Source: Lachnospiraceae bacterium
Lineage (GTDB): Bacteria; Bacillota; Clostridia; Lachnospirales; Lachnospiraceae
Assembly: GCA_900759665.1 (NCBI GenBank)
Contig: CAAEWE010000002.1
Coordinates: 1 to 8,890 of the forward strand
Direction: 5' to 3'
DNA: 8,890 nucleotides
This document shows positions 5,740 to 8,890 of the stretch, piece by piece (position 1 is the first letter of the stretch; each line of letters begins with the position of its first letter). Under the pieces are notes generated by a model. The model did no database searches. It saw only the letters and a list, made by a program, of their open reading frames with translations, and had not been told where the DNA came from. The position numbers and the translations under genes are program-made.

Positions 5740-6633
5740 ATGAGCAAAATGATCGAAAATGTTTTTTATAAACAGCGGGAGGATTTTTACCGCAAATATA
5801 AAGACCGCAACAAGCGTTTTACCTTTCCGGAGGATATTACCATGACAAAGGGTGTTCCTTATGCTCCCGACGGAAATAAAGCACACCGGCTGGATATCCT
5901 GGAGCCGGACGGCATGGCTCCTTCATCCGGATGGCCGGTGATCATCAATGTCCACGGAGGTGGTCTGCTTCTTGGCAGCAAGGAGTTTAACCAGTATTTC
6001 TGTGCCAGACTCTGCACCATGGGATATCTTGTCTTCTACGTAGAATACCGGCTGATCCCGGACTGTACCATGTACGACCAGATGAACGATATTTTTGCGG
6101 CGATGGATTTTATTCAGGACAAGCTGGTGAGATACCACGGAGACGCTGACCGCATCTTTGCCGTGGGAGACAGCGGCGGTGCCTGCCTGCTGGTATATAC
6201 CACAGCGGCGCAGCGAAGCCCGAAGGTTGCCAAAGCCGCCGGTGTGAAGCCATCAACACTTCCGCTGAAGGCACTAGGCCTGATCAGCGGTATGTTTTAT
6301 ACAAACAAATTTGATCAGATCGGACTTTTTATGCCAAAGTATTTATACGGACCGAAATACCGCCGCTCTGCATTTGCACCATATGTTAATCCGGAGCATC
6401 CGGACATCATCAAATCTCTGCCACCATGCTTTCTGGTTACCAGCGGTAAAGACAATCTGCGCCGCTATACCATGCAGTTTAAGATGGCACTGGACCGGGC
6501 TCAGATGGAGTCCGAAATTATGGACTTTCCGGATGATCCACGACTGACCCATGCGTTCAGTGCATTTGAACCGGAGCTGCCGGAAAGCACACAGGTTTTT
6601 CACGCAATGACCGATTATTTTAAAGGGCTGTAA
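5740..6633 (+). CDS. Alpha/beta hydrolase, HSL-type (fold-3) esterase
   Basis: Predicted cytoplasmic carboxylester hydrolase of the hormone-sensitive-lipase (family IV) group. From the ATG at 5740 the protein has 297 residues. It shows the oxyanion-hole motif HGGG (72-75), the nucleophile elbow GDSGG (Ser145; the usual form is GDSAG), a catalytic Asp in SGKDNLR (Asp238) and His in LTHAF (His271), so the triad is complete. There is no signal peptide or membrane segment. The start is uncertain: GTG at 5731 and ATG at 5749 are in frame. ATG 5740 is preferred because GAGAG lies 10 nt before it. It is the first gene of a likely two-gene operon, 23 nt ahead of the chemoreceptor. It faces away from the cellulase, and a role in deacetylating imported plant oligosaccharides is possible but unproven. 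Confidence 0.9.
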   Translation: MSKMIENVFYKQREDFYRKYKDRNKRFTFPEDITMTKGVPYAPDGNKAHRLDILEPDGMAPSSGWPVIINVHGGGLLLGSKEFNQYFCARLCTMGYLVFYVEYRLIPDCTMYDQMNDIFAAMDFIQDKLVRYHGDADRIFAVGDSGGACLLVYTTAAQRSPKVAKAAGVKPSTLPLKALGLISGMFYTNKFDQIGLFMPKYLYGPKYRRSAFAPYVNPEHPDIIKSLPPCFLVTSGKDNLRRYTMQFKMALDRAQMESEIMDFPDDPRLTHAFSAFEPELPESTQVFHAMTDYFKGL

Positions 6634-6656
6634 TACACAAGAAATGAGGGCATTCT

Positions 6657-8735
6657 ATGAACTACGACGAAAAATTATTTAAAGAAAAAGCAAATCGGAA
6701 GGCACGTAAGATCTGGCTGATCTTTGCCATTCTCTTATCCGCCAATTACGGTTCCGACTTTTCCCAGGGGCAGTACAGTGCCGGCTATTATCTGACATTT
6801 CTGGCATTATGCTGGATCCCTTTTATTACCGGAGAGATCCTGCTCCGGGTCAAGGGCTGGGATACCACCCGTTACAAATTTGATCTGGTCATTGGCTACG
6901 GTATCTTCTATACCTATGTGATCAGTACCACATCATCACCGATCGCATTTACTTATATACTGCCGGTGACAAGTCTCCTGGTGATCTATAAGGATCAGCT
7001 GTTTATGCGGTACTGCGGTATTGTCAATGCCATTATCATTATCGGAAGCTCCGTATACCGCTACATGGTGCTTGGTATGAATTCCGCCACCAATATGAAG
7101 GACTATCAGCTGGAGCTTTCCTGTATCATCCTCTGCTATATCTGCTATGGCATGTCCATCCGTCATCTGAATGAATCGGACGGAGCTATGACCGACAGCA
7201 TCAAGGGTGATCTCCAGCGTGTCATTACCACCGTAGAGAAAGTAAAAACAGCCAGCAACTCCATTATGGACGGCGTGATCGTCGTCCGGGAGCTTGCAGG
7301 CGAGAACAAGCACGGAGCCGATATTGTTGCTTCCCGCATGGATACTCTCAACGATAATAAGGAAAATCTACAAAATACAACGACTTCTTCCGTGGACATG
7401 ACCTCAAATATCAGTTCCCAGGTACAGCAGATTGCTGTCATGATCGACGAAACAGTGACGCTGATCGACGAATCCGGCACCCATGCCCAAAACAGCTCCG
7501 TCGACTTAAACAGCCTGCTGCAGACCACGCAGACCATGTCCGAGCTGTCCTCTGAAACAGAGCAGACTCTGCAGGCATTTAAGACGGAGTTCGAAATGGT
7601 GAAGGAGGAAACCGGAACCATCGAAAAGATCAACAATCAGACAAATCTGCTGGCTTTAAACGCCTCCATTGAAGCAGCCAGAGCAGGAGAAGCCGGCAAA
7701 GGATTTGCCGTTGTTGCAGACCAGATCCGTACCTTAAGCGCGGAGACAAAGGAATCCTCCGGTCAGATCCAGGACGCTCTGATCCGTCTGGAAGAGACCT
7801 CCGACCACATGACAAATGCAATTGAGAATACCCTTCATCTGATCCAAGATACCCTCCAGAAGGTATCCAAGACAAATGAAAGTGTAACCACCATCACCGC
7901 AGATTCCACGGAGATTGAGAAACACATACATACCATTGATGATGCCATGAAACGGGTGGAGCAGTCAAATCACCAGCTTGTGACAAATATGGGACAGGTA
8001 TCCACGACCGTGGAGGATATGACCTCCGGAATTGCGGATTCCAATGAGATCTGTCATAAGATGTTAAGTAAATACGATGAAACTGCCGTCAATATTGACA
8101 CAATTGAGAATGTCGTAGAAGCACTGATGTGCGAGCTTGGTATTGGCGGATTTATGGGACTGGAGGATCTGACACCCGGCATGAAGGTGATCGTTTGTCC
8201 CGACAGTACACCGGACAAAGCCTACCACGGTGAGCTTGTGTCGGAAACACCACAGGGTATCACAATTACACTCCCTTCCTCTGCCAGAATCACAGAAACC
8301 ACACCTTGCCACGTACAGGTTACCGTAGGCAATGTCCTTTACTGCTGGGACAAAGCAAAGATCATCCCGGACGATAATGGAATCTATCAGATACAGATCA
8401 GTTCCCGTCCAAAGATCAACAACCGTCGTAAATATCCTCGTATGGATATCAATAACGAATGCCTCATCACTGTCCAGAAAACCGGACAGGAGTTTGCCGG
8501 CAGACTGGACAATATCAGTGGAAACGGATTTGCCTTTACCACGGACGCCGCTTTCTTTGCGACAGCAAAGGGTACAAGTATCACCCTACAGATCCGGCAG
8601 TTTGAGGTTCCATCCCATAACCTGCTGGAGGGACGTGTTATCCGCTGTTCTAATAACGAGGGACATTACATTGTGGGCTGTCAGATGCCGGAGGACGATC
8701 CTTTCCTGATGAAATATGTTGAGGAGCATCAGTAA
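6657..8735 (+). CDS. Methyl-accepting chemotaxis protein fused to a YcgR-like PilZN-PilZ module
   Basis: A predicted chemoreceptor that could report cyclic-di-GMP to the CheA/CheW array. Its 692 residues start with about six hydrophobic segments (near 18-33, 41-63, 76-92, 95-112, 118-139, 152-169) and no large extracellular domain, so any sensing is within or near the membrane. No HAMP domain is evident. The signalling domain (about 180-490) is coiled coil with the hairpin tip at 322-360: IEKINNQTNLLALNASIEAA, then RAGEAGKGFAVVADQIRTL. A beta-rich stretch (about 500-582) resembles the N-terminal PilZN domain of YcgR. The C-terminal PilZ domain (about 588-690) retains both cyclic-di-GMP motifs, RRKYPR (590-595) and NISGNG (619-624). 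GAGGG lies 6 nt before the ATG. Cotranscription with the esterase is likely from the 23-nt gap. Confidence 0.93.
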   Translation: MNYDEKLFKEKANRKARKIWLIFAILLSANYGSDFSQGQYSAGYYLTFLALCWIPFITGEILLRVKGWDTTRYKFDLVIGYGIFYTYVISTTSSPIAFTYILPVTSLLVIYKDQLFMRYCGIVNAIIIIGSSVYRYMVLGMNSATNMKDYQLELSCIILCYICYGMSIRHLNESDGAMTDSIKGDLQRVITTVEKVKTASNSIMDGVIVVRELAGENKHGADIVASRMDTLNDNKENLQNTTTSSVDMTSNISSQVQQIAVMIDETVTLIDESGTHAQNSSVDLNSLLQTTQTMSELSSETEQTLQAFKTEFEMVKEETGTIEKINNQTNLLALNASIEAARAGEAGKGFAVVADQIRTLSAETKESSGQIQDALIRLEETSDHMTNAIENTLHLIQDTLQKVSKTNESVTTITADSTEIEKHIHTIDDAMKRVEQSNHQLVTNMGQVSTTVEDMTSGIADSNEICHKMLSKYDETAVNIDTIENVVEALMCELGIGGFMGLEDLTPGMKVIVCPDSTPDKAYHGELVSETPQGITITLPSSARITETTPCHVQVTVGNVLYCWDKAKIIPDDNGIYQIQISSRPKINNRRKYPRMDINNECLITVQKTGQEFAGRLDNISGNGFAFTTDAAFFATAKGTSITLQIRQFEVPSHNLLEGRVIRCSNNEGHYIVGCQMPEDDPFLMKYVEEHQ

Positions 8736-8771
8736 CACGACGAAATAAATAAAACAAAATATTTATTTAAT

Positions 8772-8890
8772 ACTAAAACTTCCCACACCAAATAGTGGTA
8801 TGCGCCCATAATATTTCTTATGTCCGCAGTGTAAATATGATTTTTGCCTTGGATTTTTTGAATAACCGTGAGCTGTGTACACCAAAATTG
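8772..8890 (-). mobile_element. MITE-like repeat, copy 2 (inverted, cut by the window end)
   Basis: The first 119 bases of a diverged copy of the element at 5382-5606, in opposite orientation, start 36 bp after the chemoreceptor stop. The terminal sequence ACTAAAACTTCCCACACC (8772-8789) matches the copy-1 terminus at 16 of 18 positions. Internal blocks match the reverse complement of copy 1 in order: TGCGCCCATAAT (8801-8812), TTCTTATGTCC (8815-8825, exact apart from neighbouring changes), ATATGATTTTTGCCTT (8835-8850), GAGCTGTGT (8870-8878) and AAATTG at the end. Between blocks there are substitutions and small indels, so the copies are old rather than recent duplicates. The far terminus lies outside the window. 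Confidence 0.65.

Noticed and set aside
8743..8768. AAATAAAT / ATTTATTT hairpin after the chemoreceptor as a terminator
   Set aside because: The stem is entirely A-T with a 10-nt loop and no U run, so it is too weak to call. The operon terminator may lie in repeat copy 2 or beyond the window.

Overview
The window fits a motile, plant-fibre-degrading Clostridia species, probably a Lachnospiraceae relative of Roseburia, Eubacterium or Butyrivibrio. This rests on the moderate-to-low GC content, strong AAGGAG-type ribosome sites, a secreted GH5 cellulase with long Pro-Thr linkers, a bacterial Ig-like (Big2) module, and cyclic-di-GMP and chemotaxis proteins typical of that group. The taxonomic call is inference from style, not from a marker gene.

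Layout. Positions 1-203 carry three copies of an 18-bp repeat around a strong hairpin, and look like the edge of an insertion sequence lying mostly to the left. Two genes follow on the minus strand: a 7TM-PAS-HD-GYP protein (216-1850), predicted to degrade cyclic-di-GMP, and upstream of it a 1003-residue multimodular secreted endoglucanase (2010-5021). The endoglucanase gene has its own terminator at 1910-1953. About 700 bp of non-coding DNA follow (5022-5722). The half nearest the cellulase holds a good minus-strand promoter, a pair of direct repeats behind it, and a leader of about 250 nt with three hairpins that all show UGUGGGG at the apex. The other half holds a 225-bp non-coding element with 20-bp perfect terminal inverted repeats. 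On the plus strand there is a two-gene operon: an HSL-type alpha/beta hydrolase (5740-6633), then, 23 nt later, a 6-TM chemoreceptor whose C-terminus is a YcgR-like PilZN-PilZ module (6657-8735). A second, diverged and inverted copy of the 225-bp element begins at about 8772 and runs off the window.

How it may fit together (inference). The cellulase releases oligosaccharides outside the cell. The HD-GYP enzyme would lower cyclic-di-GMP in response to a membrane or PAS-sensed signal. The chemoreceptor-PilZ fusion could feed cyclic-di-GMP level straight into the chemotaxis signalling array. The esterase may act on an ester-bearing metabolite connected to the signal, but its substrate is unknown. 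The most unusual items are the three-hairpin cellulase leader, the inverted MITE-like elements bracketing the esterase-chemoreceptor operon, and the MCP-PilZ fusion.
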